NCBI GenBank assembly: GCA_029055875.1
Contig: JAIDCJ010000009.1
Coordinates: 1 to 49,053, forward strand
Length of the DNA: 49,053 nucleotides
Direction of reading: 5' to 3'
Source: Clostridia bacterium
GTDB lineage: Bacteria > Bacillota > Clostridia > Christensenellales > Borkfalkiaceae
This document shows positions 24,296-33,751 of the stretch, one piece after another; position 1 is the first letter of the stretch, and the number at the start of each line of letters is the position of its first letter. The notes below the pieces were generated by a model. That model did not search any database. It saw nothing but the letters and a program-made list of their open reading frames with translations, and was not told the DNA's origin. Made by a program: the position numbers and the translations under genes.

Positions 24296-24336
24296 AAGAA
24301 ATAACACCCCCTTGTTGGGGGGGTGTTATTTCTTTA
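24295..24336. terminator. Intrinsic terminator of tRNA-Thr
   Basis: A 17-bp perfect stem pairs 24295-24311 with 24319-24335; it is C5/G5 at the apex and T-rich at the base. It uses the last A of the tRNA CCA end. Confidence 0.9.
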
Positions 24337-24496
24337 TGAAACGAATTTGGGCGGACTTGAGGGTGGAGGCAACTGCGGGAGCAATTGGTTTGCGGGCAAA
24401 TAGGTTTGGTGGCGAAGAGTATGCCGCAAACTGCACACCCCAGTGGGGTGTGCACCGGGGCGCGCCGCCAAAGGCGCAAGTCCGGTCAGAAGCTCC
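24336..24496 (+). other. Small cryptic insert between tRNA-Thr and a copy of its 3' end
   Basis: No convincing gene is present. A 59-codon open frame from ATG 24336 lacks a ribosome site and runs through the tRNA-like sequence. The segment contains a perfect 9-bp hairpin, GCACACCCC/GGGGTGTGC (24433-24453). It ends in a 21-nt near-copy of the tRNA-Thr 3' end. This layout resembles the scar of an element that used the tRNA end as attachment site, or a short tRNA-associated repeat. Confidence 0.5.
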
Positions 24497-24497
24497 A
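24477..24497 (+). repeat. Displaced copy of the tRNA-Thr 3' end
   Basis: Twenty of 21 nt match tRNA positions 24275-24295 (T loop, T stem, acceptor strand and CCA), with one C-to-T change at the T stem. The copies are 202 bp apart in direct orientation. A second terminator follows this copy directly, as one follows the real tRNA. Confidence 0.85.
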
Positions 24498-24533
24498 AAA
24501 ATAAAGGCACCCAATTAGGGTGCTTTTATTTTT
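24497..24533. terminator. Bidirectional terminator
   Basis: Arms at 24497-24512 and 24518-24533 pair with one G-T pair (GCACCC/GGGTGC core with A-rich and T-rich flanks). On the minus strand it ends the SirTM operon, whose stop is 14 bp away. Confidence 0.88.
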
Positions 24534-24546
24534 GGATTGCAAATAT

Positions 24547-25386
24547 TTATGCGGTTAATTCTTTCAGTACTTTACTGATATCTTCATTGATGATAATAGA
24601 GCGGTTTTTTATTTGCGGCGGGCAGATTGCTTCGCCTAAGTTAATGCAGGCGTAAGCCGCGCTTAGGTTCTCGTTTGTAAACCGCCAAAACGGATATTTG
24701 ATGATAACGGGCGTATTTGCTCCGACGCCAAGCTCTAAATAAAGTATCCGACTGTTTTTATGGGACTTTATGAATGCTTCGTACCGCCTGCAAGCTAAAT
24801 CCCAACCCTCGTCCTGAACGAAGGCGTCGTCGCAGCGCAAATTCATCGTCATGGGCTTGCCGCATACGGGGCAGCGCGGAATCAGCTCCGAGGGAATTTT
24901 CATATTCTTTTGTTCGGCGGTCATACGGCGAATCGGTTCTTCGTTGTCGTACGTTTTATTGCGACAAGGAACGGAGCATTGCAAAAGACCGTAATCTCCC
25001 TGCGTATAGAACAGCCGCTTTTTATCGAATCCCGCTTTCTGAAAACAATGGTCGACGTTCGTCGTAATGACGAAATAATCTTTATTCTTTACGAGCTCCA
25101 ATAAATCGTGATAGACGGACTTTGGCGGATCGGCGAAGCGATTGACGAGAATATTCCTCGACCAAAACGCCCAGAACTCTTCAAGCGTTTCGTAAGGATA
25201 GAAGCCGCCCGAGTACATATCGTGAAAGCCGTACCTCTCTTCAAAGTCGCTGAAATATTCTTTGAACCGCTCGCCGGAATAGGTAAATCCAGCGGAGGTG
25301 GACAGTCCCGCGCCTGCGCCGATTACTACGGCTTCCGCATGATCCAATGCCGTTTTAAGCTTTAAGCAGTCTTGCATAAATGTCAT
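24547..25386 (-). CDS. SirTM-class sirtuin (protein ADP-ribosyltransferase type)
   Basis: The 279-residue product has the Rossmann NAD site VIGAGAGLSTSAGFTYSGERF near residue 23 and TTNVDHCFQKAGF. A four-cysteine zinc site is formed by LLQCSVPC and RCPVCGK. Where deacetylase sirtuins have the catalytic His, this protein has Gln in FYTQGDYG, as described for class M sirtuins, which ADP-ribosylate rather than deacetylate. The start at 25386 has AAGGA upstream and overlaps the macrodomain gene by 32 nt. Known SirTM operons also carry GcvH-L and a lipoate ligase; neither is here. The partner genes are a macrodomain, a cupin and a divergent HxlR regulator. Confidence 0.88.
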   Translation of the reverse strand: MTFMQDCLKLKTALDHAEAVVIGAGAGLSTSAGFTYSGERFKEYFSDFEERYGFHDMYSGGFYPYETLEEFWAFWSRNILVNRFADPPKSVYHDLLELVKNKDYFVITTNVDHCFQKAGFDKKRLFYTQGDYGLLQCSVPCRNKTYDNEEPIRRMTAEQKNMKIPSELIPRCPVCGKPMTMNLRCDDAFVQDEGWDLACRRYEAFIKSHKNSRILYLELGVGANTPVIIKYPFWRFTNENLSAAYACINLGEAICPPQIKNRSIIINEDISKVLKELTA

Positions 25387-26116
25387 AGTCGTAATCCTTA
25401 AACACGTTAAAAATGACTTTGATTTTGCTCCCCGTCTGCCGCTTGTATTCGGTAACCGTACGAACGGCAATTTGCGCCGCCCGCTCGTTCGGGAAATGAA
25501 ATTCACCCGTAGAGATACAGCAGAACGCAATGCTGTTTAAGCCGTTTCGATCGGCAAGAGTAAGACAGGAACGGTAGCAGTCGGCAAGCAGGTTTTCGTG
25601 CGTTTCGGTAAGTCCGCCGTAAACGACGGGGCCGACGGTATGCAAAATATATTGACACGGCAGGTTATAAGCGTGCGTGATTTTCGCTTGCCCCGTTGGT
25701 TCTTCCTTGCCTTGCGCCTGCATGATTTCGGCACATTCCTGCCGTAGCTGAACGCCTGCAAAGGTGTGAATTGCGTTATCGATACAGCCGTGATTCGGAC
25801 AAAAACAACCGAGCATTTGCGAGTTGGCGGCGTTTACGATTCCGTCACATTTCAGCGTCGTGATATCGCCTTGCCAAAGGTATAAATCGGGCGAAAGGGG
25901 CGTGAGGTCGACAATATCGGTAATGCCTTTTTGCCGTAACACTTCCTGCAAGTATTCGTCCTGAACCTGCAAAAACTCTTTGCTTGCCGCTTTGGGCATA
26001 CGCACGTTTACAAGCGCACGGAACAGCCTTTGTTTTTGGACAGCGTCAAGAGCGGGTACGATTTCGTCCCGCTCTTCACACAATCGTTCAATTAAAAAAT
26101 CTAACTTATCGTTCAT
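25355..26116 (-). CDS. Zinc-type macrodomain ADP-ribosyl hydrolase
   Basis: The 253-residue protein has a helical N-terminal region (about 1-70) and then a macrodomain. WQGDITTLKCDGIVNAANSQMLG is followed by CFCPNHGCIDNAIHTFAG, whose Cys/His/Cys set matches the zinc-binding loop of SirTM-linked macrodomains. Later ISTGEFHFPNERAA forms the phosphate loop. In characterised pairs the macrodomain removes the ADP-ribose that SirTM adds, so the modification is reversible. The gene overlaps cupin (ATGA) upstream and SirTM downstream, giving a tightly coupled three-gene unit. Confidence 0.9.
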   Translation of the reverse strand: MNDKLDFLIERLCEERDEIVPALDAVQKQRLFRALVNVRMPKAASKEFLQVQDEYLQEVLRQKGITDIVDLTPLSPDLYLWQGDITTLKCDGIVNAANSQMLGCFCPNHGCIDNAIHTFAGVQLRQECAEIMQAQGKEEPTGQAKITHAYNLPCQYILHTVGPVVYGGLTETHENLLADCYRSCLTLADRNGLNSIAFCCISTGEFHFPNERAAQIAVRTVTEYKRQTGSKIKVIFNVFKDYDYDIYARLLKA

Positions 26117-26463
26117 ACAATGGCGTCCGTCATGGTATAGCCTTCGAGCGAATTTTCCTTCACTTGAATGCAGATATACTTCAAGGGCTTCTTCGCCGAA
26201 GCGAAGAACTGTCTTTTTGCCGCAGGAGCAATGCGTAGCCAGTCGCCTTCTTTTAAGCTGACTTTTTCACCGTCTATCACCGCTGTTCCTTCACCTTGAA
26301 GAATGGCGTAGATTTCCTCATTCTGCTTATGCGCGTGTACGAAGGGTACGCTCCCGCCTTGGGGCAAGGTGTTGACGCTTATTTCCGCACCCGTCAGGTG
26401 AATGAGGTCGTGAAGCTCGCTGCGCGCCTCGTTCGTAATGCTTACTTTCTCAAAATTGTTCAT
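26113..26463 (-). CDS. Cupin-domain protein
   Basis: The 116-residue single-domain cupin has the first metal motif as HAHKQNEEIYAILQGEG and the second segment as GDWLRIAPAAKRQFFAS, which lacks the usual second-motif histidine. Such small cupins bind a metal and a small ligand, or act as thiol or quinone dioxygenases or isomerases. The substrate is unknown. It is the first gene of the cupin-macrodomain-SirTM unit, with GGAGG upstream and TTGTAT/TATACT as promoter. The pairing with a ADP-ribosylation cassette and a redox-type regulator hints at an oxidative or electrophile stress role, which is inference. Confidence 0.88.
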   Translation of the reverse strand: MNNFEKVSITNEARSELHDLIHLTGAEISVNTLPQGGSVPFVHAHKQNEEIYAILQGEGTAVIDGEKVSLKEGDWLRIAPAAKRQFFASAKKPLKYICIQVKENSLEGYTMTDAIV

Positions 26464-26514
26464 ACTCGTTACCTCCGAAAAATTTGTTTTTGCAATCTCT
26501 TTGATTACACCTGC

Positions 26515-26631
26515 AGTATAGCAAAGGGAAAAGAAAAATACAAGAGCGTTACTTTTTAATTATCTGCTAATAAATTTGTAACTTTGTTTCTTTTTTGAAC
26601 TATTGACATTTCGTTTGCGGTTTGTTATAAT
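26515..26631. promoter_or_regulatory. Divergent promoters and candidate HxlR operator
   Basis: Leftward: TTGTAT (26543-26538), 17 bp, TATACT (26520-26515) drives the cupin operon. Rightward: TTGACA (26603-26608), 17 bp, TATAAT (26626-26631) drives hxlR. Between them lies an imperfect inverted repeat with outer arms GTTAC (26548-26552) and GTAAC (26578-26582). It is placed to block the leftward -35 box and may be the regulator's site. Confidence 0.75.
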
Positions 26632-26653
26632 ATTTGAAAAGGTAGGGAAGGAT

Positions 26654-26980
26654 ATGCTGACGAGAGAAGAATTACCCGAATGTCCCGTTGCAACGACCGT
26701 GCAGTTAATTGGCAATAAGTGGAAGATACTCATTATTCGGAACTTGGTGTATAACGAGAAACAGCGGTTTGGCGATTTTATAAAATCGATTCCCGCTATC
26801 AGCAAGAAGGTTTTGACGGATAATCTTCGCGCACTCGAAGAGGACGGACTCATTGACAGGCAGGTATTTGCGGAGGTTCCGCCGCGCGTGGAATATTCGT
26901 TGACCGAGCTCGGGAAATCGTTAAAGCCCATTCTCGACGCGATGTCCGATTGGGGAACCGATTACAAGCATCATTTATAA
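26654..26980 (+). CDS. HxlR-family winged-helix regulator
   Basis: The 108-residue protein is a single winged-helix domain of the HxlR/HypR type. CPVATTVQLIGNKWKILIIRNL is followed by RFGDFIKSIPAISKKVLTDNLRALEEDGLIDR and a wing with EVPPRVEYSLTELG. The N-terminal cysteine (residue 9) sits where HypR of Bacillus senses hypochlorite and diamide by disulfide formation. The start is ATG 26654 with GGGAAGGA upstream. Divergence from the cupin-macrodomain-SirTM operon makes that operon its likely target. Confidence 0.92.
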   Translation: MLTREELPECPVATTVQLIGNKWKILIIRNLVYNEKQRFGDFIKSIPAISKKVLTDNLRALEEDGLIDRQVFAEVPPRVEYSLTELGKSLKPILDAMSDWGTDYKHHL

Positions 26981-26991
26981 TTGCAAAATAC

Positions 26992-27022
26992 AAAGCCGAA
27001 CGCGTGCGTTCGGCTTTTTTCG
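26992..27022. terminator. Intrinsic terminator between convergent genes
   Basis: A 12-bp perfect stem pairs AAAGCCGAACGC (26992-27003) with its complement (27006-27017), followed by T. It serves hxlR and, from the other side, the glycerophosphodiesterase gene. Confidence 0.92.
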
Positions 27023-27760
27023 TTAAGGATGGTAGTTTTCAAAAATGATATTGTCGGCATACCTGCGTGCAATTTTTTCGTCGGCGGCGGAGCGGATCGT
27101 CCAGGCGAGCTTGATTCCCTTGAACTTCTCCGTTGCCTTTTGCGGATAGTCCGTGAAATGATAACTGATGAAATCGGGCTTTATCTTTTTATTAAAGCTC
27201 ATATTCTTCACAACGTGCGCCTTGATTCGCCAAATCCTAGAGCCGCCGAAGTCTTCTTTCTTGCTTTCGGCAGTGCCTAAAATGCCGCACAGAATTTCGG
27301 GGCGCAGCCGCTTGAACTCTTTCACGTAAGCGGGCACGAAGCTCTGCACGGCGTATTCGCCGCCGTACCCTTCGAGCGCCTCGGAGATTTTCCCGATAAA
27401 CGCTTTGGTATTCGCGCCCGACTCGTTTTTAATTTCAAGCAAAAGCGGCGCTTTGCCGTCTAATTCTTTTAAGAACTCGGAAAAGAGGGGAATGCGCTCA
27501 TTCGTGCCCGCAAGCGGAATTTTGGAAAGCTCTTCCGCCGTAAGCTCGTTCACCCGCCGCGTGATACCCGTCATGCGGGTGAGCGTATCGTCATGAAACA
27601 CGACGAGCCGATTGTCCTTTGTAAGCCGCACGTCCGTCTCGATTGCGTAGCCGCGTTCGATTGCCGCGCGGAATGCTGCAAGGGAGTTTTCGGGCTTGGC
27701 CGCGTCGTGCAGTCCGCGGTGTGCAATGGGGGTTTGCGTTAAAAAAGTCGGTTTCGTCAT
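27023..27760 (-). CDS. Glycerophosphodiester phosphodiesterase family protein
   Basis: The enzyme splits glycerophosphodiesters from membrane lipid turnover to glycerol 3-phosphate and an alcohol. The 245-residue product has a TIM-barrel layout with the catalytic PIAHRGLHDAAKPENSLAAF at the start, IETDVRLTKDNRLVVFHD (metal Glu-Asp and catalytic His), and LLEIK for the third metal ligand. There is no signal peptide, so it should act in the cytosol. No ribosome site precedes ATG 27760. A TAAAAT box ends 6 nt before it, so the transcript is predicted to be leaderless. It is divergent from lepA. Confidence 0.9.
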   Translation of the reverse strand: MTKPTFLTQTPIAHRGLHDAAKPENSLAAFRAAIERGYAIETDVRLTKDNRLVVFHDDTLTRMTGITRRVNELTAEELSKIPLAGTNERIPLFSEFLKELDGKAPLLLEIKNESGANTKAFIGKISEALEGYGGEYAVQSFVPAYVKEFKRLRPEILCGILGTAESKKEDFGGSRIWRIKAHVVKNMSFNKKIKPDFISYHFTDYPQKATEKFKGIKLAWTIRSAADEKIARRYADNIIFENYHP

Positions 27761-27766
27761 GGGAAT

Positions 27767-27795
27767 ATTTTAGCAAATCGAAAAGAGAATTGCAA
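27767..27795 (-). promoter_or_regulatory. Promoter of the glycerophosphodiesterase gene
   Basis: On the minus strand TTGCAA (27795-27790), 17 bp, and TAAAAT (27772-27767) put the transcript start on the A of the ATG. Confidence 0.75.
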
Positions 27796-27801
27796 TAGAG
27801 G

Positions 27802-27830
27802 TTGCATATTTTCGGAAAGTTTATTATAAT
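27802..27830 (+). promoter_or_regulatory. Promoter of the lepA operon
   Basis: TTGCAT (27802-27807), 17 bp, and TATAAT (27825-27830) are followed 25 nt later by lepA. It lies back to back with the promoter of the divergent gene, only 6 bp apart. Confidence 0.8.
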
Positions 27831-27855
27831 TATTTGCGAAAAGGAAAAACGAATT

Positions 27856-29667
<1,812 letters not shown>

Positions 29668-29668
29668 T

Positions 29669-30460
29669 ATGGCGGAAAATTCGGACGAGATTATCGTACG
29701 GGCGGAGAACTTAAAGAAGAGCTTTGAGCTCTCCCGCAAACAGCAAAAAATAGAAAAGACGGGGGATAGGCGCAAGACGGCAGTAAACGGACTTTCGTTC
29801 ACGGCGCGCCGCGGCGAAATTTACGGCTTACTCGGGCCCAACGGTGCGGGCAAAACCACCACGCTGAGAATGCTCTCCACGCTCATAAAACCCGATGCGG
29901 GCGACGCAATTATCTGCGGAGAATCTATCGTAAAAAATCCGCAGAAGGTACGCGATAAAATCGGATTCATGACGGGCGAGCTCAAACTCGAAGGCTTTTT
30001 TACGCCCGATTACCTTTTCGACTTTTTCGGTAATATGCACGGCTTGGAGCGGGAAACGCTCAAGGCGCGCAAGGCGGAGCTGTTTTCCCGCTTCGGAATC
30101 GACCGTTTTGCCCAGGTGCGCGTGAAGGATTTATCCACGGGGATGAAGCAGAAGGTTTCGCTTGTCATTGCAATCGTACACGATCCCGAAGTCGTCATCT
30201 TCGACGAGCCCACCAATGGATTGGACGTGATTACGGCGAAGGTTGTAACCGACTTTCTTTTAGAGCTCAAAGCCATGGGCAAGAGCGTCATTCTCTCCAC
30301 GCATATCTTCTCGCTCGTGGAAAAGCTGTGCGACAGGGCGGGCATTATCATAGACGGAAAATCGGTTACGGACGGCACGCTCGAAGAAATCTGCGGCGGC
30401 AGTACCTTGGAAGAAAAATTCTTTGAAATTTATCACGGCGTAAAGGGGGAAGAGGTATGA
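29669..30460 (+). CDS. ABC-2 exporter ATP-binding protein (NatA-like)
   Basis: The 263-residue ATPase has Walker A GPNGAGKTT near residue 56, the signature LSTGMKQKVSL, Walker B VVIFDEPTNGLD and the switch histidine in LSTHIFS. A longer than usual N-terminal segment with QQKIEKTGDRRKTA is typical of NatA-type subunits. It starts 1 nt after lepA and overlaps the permease gene by 4 nt. With the next gene it forms an exporter; the NatAB Na+ pump is the closest named system, but the substrate is not shown by sequence. Confidence 0.92.
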   Translation: MAENSDEIIVRAENLKKSFELSRKQQKIEKTGDRRKTAVNGLSFTARRGEIYGLLGPNGAGKTTTLRMLSTLIKPDAGDAIICGESIVKNPQKVRDKIGFMTGELKLEGFFTPDYLFDFFGNMHGLERETLKARKAELFSRFGIDRFAQVRVKDLSTGMKQKVSLVIAIVHDPEVVIFDEPTNGLDVITAKVVTDFLLELKAMGKSVILSTHIFSLVEKLCDRAGIIIDGKSVTDGTLEEICGGSTLEEKFFEIYHGVKGEEV

Positions 30461-31521
30461 AGCTGCTTGCGCTCATTAAAAAGGAATTCCACCGTTTTTT
30501 CCACGACCCGCGTTTGATTATTACCATGCTCATTCCGGGAATCGTTATCTACGTTGTTTATACCGTGCTCGGAAACATCATTTGGAAAGAGGATTCCAAG
30601 GACTACGAATGGACGGTGCAGGTTTACGGCACTTCCGAAATCGTGCAGGAAATCGAGTCGGCGGCGGGCGAGCTGAAACTCACGTTCACGCAGACGGACG
30701 ATATAGAAGCCGCACAGAAAGCGGTGGAGGACGGTAAGCTTACCGCGCTCCTCGTCTTTCCCGAAGGGGAAAAATATCAGATTTATTATTCGTCTTCAAA
30801 CGAAGAGAGCCTTGCGTTTTATTCGTTTACGGCCGCAATACTCACGCCCTATCAAAGCTGCGATTTATCCAACGGGGATATGGGCGCTTCCATTATGAGC
30901 GGGCTGTTGCCGTTTATCGTCGTGATATTTATTTTCTCCGCGGGAATGAGTATCACGCTCGAATCGGTCGCGGGGGAAAAGGAGCGCGGCACGCTTGCAA
31001 CCGTTTTGGTGACGAGTGTCAAACGCTCGCACGTCGCGCTCGGAAAAATTATCCCGCTCAGCTGTATTGCGTCTATCGGCGCGGCGTCAAGCTTTTTGGG
31101 GGTATCCCTCTCTATGCCCAAGCTCATGGGCACGTCTATTGGCAGCGCCCTCGGCGGCTTCGGCTTTTTGAGTTATTTCCTCATGTTCGTGCTTATTCTC
31201 AGCGTCGTTCCGCTTATCACTTCGCTCATCTCGCTCGTTTCCGCCTATTCCAAATCGGTGAAAGAGGCTTCCGCCTATACGGGCGTACTCATGATTTTCA
31301 TTATGGTGCTCTCGCTTATCTCGGCGTTCGTCCCGCTCGGCGAATGGGTGGTTGCGGTTCCCGTGCTCAACGCGGTGGCGTGTATGCAGGGAATTCTGGC
31401 CTTCCAGCTGTCCGTTTGGCAGTCGCTCGTGTCGGTGGGAATCAACCTCGTTTATACCGCGCTTCTCGTGTTTGCCGTGACCAAAATGCTTTCAAGCGAA
31501 AAAATCATGTTCGGGTCTTAA
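30457..31521 (+). CDS. ABC-2 type permease (NatB-like)
   Basis: The 354-residue integral membrane partner has one N-terminal span (about residues 20-42), a large outside loop to about residue 145, and five or six further spans. The cytosolic coupling segment SVAGEKERGTLATVLVTSVKRS, typical of ABC-2 permeases, is present. It overlaps the ATPase gene (ATGA), so the subunits are coupled. NatB-type permeases have the same long first loop, which supports the NatAB comparison without proving the substrate. Confidence 0.9.
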   Translation: MKLLALIKKEFHRFFHDPRLIITMLIPGIVIYVVYTVLGNIIWKEDSKDYEWTVQVYGTSEIVQEIESAAGELKLTFTQTDDIEAAQKAVEDGKLTALLVFPEGEKYQIYYSSSNEESLAFYSFTAAILTPYQSCDLSNGDMGASIMSGLLPFIVVIFIFSAGMSITLESVAGEKERGTLATVLVTSVKRSHVALGKIIPLSCIASIGAASSFLGVSLSMPKLMGTSIGSALGGFGFLSYFLMFVLILSVVPLITSLISLVSAYSKSVKEASAYTGVLMIFIMVLSLISAFVPLGEWVVAVPVLNAVACMQGILAFQLSVWQSLVSVGINLVYTALLVFAVTKMLSSEKIMFGS

Positions 31522-31527
31522 CCTCTT

Positions 31528-31830
31528 ATGAATTTCTATGAAAAGGTTTATGAATATCTTCTGAGCGTGCCCAAGGGCAAGGTCGTCACCTACGGCATGA
31601 TTGCCCGCGCTATCGGGCACCCGCGTGCTTCGCGGCAGGTGGGGAACGCCCTGCACCATAACCCGCGACCGGGAATCATTCCCTGTCACCGCGTGGTGAA
31701 CCGCGAGGGGCGGCTTGCTCCCGCGTTTGCGTTCGGGGGCTGGGAAAAGCAAGCCGAGCTTCTCCGCGCCGAGGGCGTGGAAGTTACGGACGGCTACGTC
31801 GATTTAGAAAAATATATTTGGAGCGAGTAA
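31528..31830 (+). CDS. MGMT-domain DNA repair protein (methyltransferase/ATL type)
   Basis: The 100-residue protein contains only the C-terminal DNA-binding domain of O6-alkylguanine-DNA alkyltransferase: VPKGKVVTYGMIA, RASRQVGNALHHNP (arginine finger) and the acceptor motif PCHRV. Because the cysteine is present it may still take up alkyl groups. The absence of the N-terminal domain recalls alkyltransferase-like proteins, which flag lesions for excision repair. It lies 6 nt after natB-like and overlaps the hemW start by one base (TAATG). Confidence 0.9.
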   Translation: MNFYEKVYEYLLSVPKGKVVTYGMIARAIGHPRASRQVGNALHHNPRPGIIPCHRVVNREGRLAPAFAFGGWEKQAELLRAEGVEVTDGYVDLEKYIWSE

Positions 31831-32939
31831 TGGCAGGAATCTATTTACATATCCCGTTTTGCAAACATAAATGTACTTATTGCGATTTTACTTCCTTCCC
31901 GAACCGCATGAATTTTGCGGAGGCGTATATGGCTTGCCTCTACAAAGAAATCGAAATGCGTGCGAAGGAGCTGGAAGGGAGGGTTTTCGATACCGTGTAT
32001 TTCGGCGGCGGCACGCCGTCCGTCATTGACCCGAATTATATCTACGGCGCAATGAAGAAAATCAAGCAGTGCTTGAAGCTCTCGAAGAATCCCGAAATCA
32101 CGATTGAGATGAACCCCGGCACGGTGAGCGAAGAGAAAATCGCAATCTATAAACGCGCGGGAATCAACCGTTTTTCCATCGGCTTGCAAACGGCTATCGA
32201 TTCACAGTTAGAGGAAATCGGCAGGATCCACAACGTGCGCGACTATTTGTATTGTACTTCGCTTTTGAAGGGCGAGAACTTCTCCACGGATATTATGCTG
32301 GGGCTCAAAGGGCAGACGAAGGACGACGTAAAAAAGACGGTGGAGATTGCGGCGGGGAGCGGTGCGAAGCATATTTCCATGTACGCGCTCACACCCGAGG
32401 ACGGTACGCCCATTTACTCCGATTATCTGAACGGCGAGCTGCCCGATTCGGACGAGGTGGCTGGGTTGTACGAATACGGCTATGCGCTTTTGAAAGAAAA
32501 GGGCTATTACCGCTACGAGGTTTCAAACTTTGCCGTCAAGGGCTACGAGAGCAAGCACAACCTCAATTATTGGCGGCGGGGGGAGTATATCGGCTTCGGG
32601 CTTTCGGCAAGCTCGTTTATGAATGGAAGACGGTTTACGAACACGCTCAATCTTGACGAGTATATTAAGTGCATTCTCTCGGGATTTCTGCCCGTTATCG
32701 ATAACGCGGCGGTGGAAGGGGAGGACGCGAAATTCGAGTTCGTCATGCTCGCGCTCAGAACGCGGGAGGGCATTTCGGCGGCGGCTTATCAAAAGGCGTT
32801 CGGGAGCGATTGGAAAGAGGACTTCAAAGCCGCATACGAAAAGACCAAAGAATACTTAGAAGAATCGGGCGATATCACCCGCATTAGGGACGAATATCTC
32901 TACGTGCAGAACGGCATTTTAACGCAATATCTCAGTTAA
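31830..32939 (+). CDS. hemW: HemW-family radical SAM protein
   Basis: The 369-residue product has the radical-SAM cluster motif CKHKCTYC near residue 11, the SAM motifs YFGGGTPS and EMNPGTV, and the HemW segment KHNLNYWRRGEYIGFG. HemW homologues bind heme and pass it to apoproteins. They are often misannotated as oxygen-independent coproporphyrinogen oxidase (HemN), which has a different N-terminus. The start is ATG 31830 overlapping the preceding stop; GGAGCGAG lies upstream. Being next to lepA is a common arrangement in Bacillota. A terminator follows. Confidence 0.92.
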   Translation: MAGIYLHIPFCKHKCTYCDFTSFPNRMNFAEAYMACLYKEIEMRAKELEGRVFDTVYFGGGTPSVIDPNYIYGAMKKIKQCLKLSKNPEITIEMNPGTVSEEKIAIYKRAGINRFSIGLQTAIDSQLEEIGRIHNVRDYLYCTSLLKGENFSTDIMLGLKGQTKDDVKKTVEIAAGSGAKHISMYALTPEDGTPIYSDYLNGELPDSDEVAGLYEYGYALLKEKGYYRYEVSNFAVKGYESKHNLNYWRRGEYIGFGLSASSFMNGRRFTNTLNLDEYIKCILSGFLPVIDNAAVEGEDAKFEFVMLALRTREGISAAAYQKAFGSDWKEDFKAAYEKTKEYLEESGDITRIRDEYLYVQNGILTQYLS

Positions 32940-32941
32940 CG

Positions 32942-32970
32942 AAAAAGGCGCACCCTTCGGTGCGCCTTTT
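32942..32970. terminator. Bidirectional intrinsic terminator
   Basis: GGCGCACC (32947-32954), loop CTTC, GGTGCGCC (32959-32966), with A5 before and T4 after. It ends the lepA operon and the convergent lipoprotein gene. Confidence 0.92.
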
Positions 32971-32973
32971 CTA

Positions 32974-33627
32974 TTAGCTTTCCCGCCTTGCAAGCACTTC
33001 GCCCGTTTCGCTGTCTAAAAGCAGAGAAAGGGTATTGCCGTCGCGGTCGATAATGCCGATATAGTAGTAATTGACGTTCCGCCTTAGAAGCCGAACGTAA
33101 AACTCACCGCAAAAGCTTCCGTTTTCGGTGAGCCGTTCAATGGTTTCCTTTTCCGCTTTTACGGCGCGGTTGAGCGCCTCCGCCACCGAGAGCGTGCTCT
33201 CGTTTTTCACGGAAGTCGCGGTCATCTCCCGCGTTTCGTTTTCCCATTTAATTTGTATGGTCACGCTGTCCTTGGGGAATTCCCTTACGCTCTCGCAGTA
33301 GTAGTAATCGCCCGCATAGGTGCGGAAGCTCGTTTCGCCGCCCCAAACGCTTTCGCCGACGACGTAAACCTCGTATTCGCAGATTTCCGCTCTCACGGGC
33401 ACGAGGGAAATTTCCATAACGTTCGTTTTCGGGCAGGTAATGCCGTCCGAGGCGTAGGGGTATTCCCGCTCGACGCAGGCAAGCGTAACGTAAAACTCGT
33501 CCGTTTCGGCGCAGAACAAATCGCTTTTGGCTTCGGAGATATGCGCGGTATAGTCGTAGCCGCCGCACGCGGTCAGCGCGGGGAGCATGGCAAGAATAAG
33601 CATAAACGATGCATATGATTTCTTCAT
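32974..33627 (-). CDS. Lipoprotein, function unknown
   Basis: The 217-residue product begins with a short basic N-terminus, a hydrophobic core and the lipobox ALTAC (Cys21), so it should be lipidated and held on the outer face of the membrane. The mature part contains several beta strands and a C-terminal IGIIDRDGNTLSLLLDSETGEVL segment, like the PepSY-type tails of secreted proteins. Two cysteine pairs could form disulfides. No clear ribosome site is visible before ATG 33627. I do not recognise the family. Confidence 0.78.
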   Translation of the reverse strand: MKKSYASFMLILAMLPALTACGGYDYTAHISEAKSDLFCAETDEFYVTLACVEREYPYASDGITCPKTNVMEISLVPVRAEICEYEVYVVGESVWGGETSFRTYAGDYYYCESVREFPKDSVTIQIKWENETREMTATSVKNESTLSVAEALNRAVKAEKETIERLTENGSFCGEFYVRLLRRNVNYYYIGIIDRDGNTLSLLLDSETGEVLARRES

Positions 33628-33680
33628 GTATTATGCTTATGAAAGGTTTTTAGGTTCCATGACTTTTTTTGTTCATTCTC

Positions 33681-33709
33681 TTGCAATTTTTTTGCGCATA
33701 TGATAGAAT
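33681..33709 (+). promoter_or_regulatory. Promoter of the 33752 gene
   Basis: TTGCAA (33681-33686), 17 bp, and TAGAAT (33704-33709) precede a leader of about 36 nt. Confidence 0.7.
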
Positions 33710-33751
33710 ATATAAGGTTATACCTAATATTGCAAAATTTGCGGGACACAC

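Noticed and set aside
24336..24515. 59-codon open frame after tRNA-Thr
   Set aside because: It lacks a ribosome site and promoter, sits directly behind the tRNA terminator and runs through a tRNA-like copy and into a terminator.
29669..31521. Firm NatAB sodium exporter assignment
   Set aside because: The architecture fits, but ABC-2 exporters of many substrates look alike, so no gene symbol was given.
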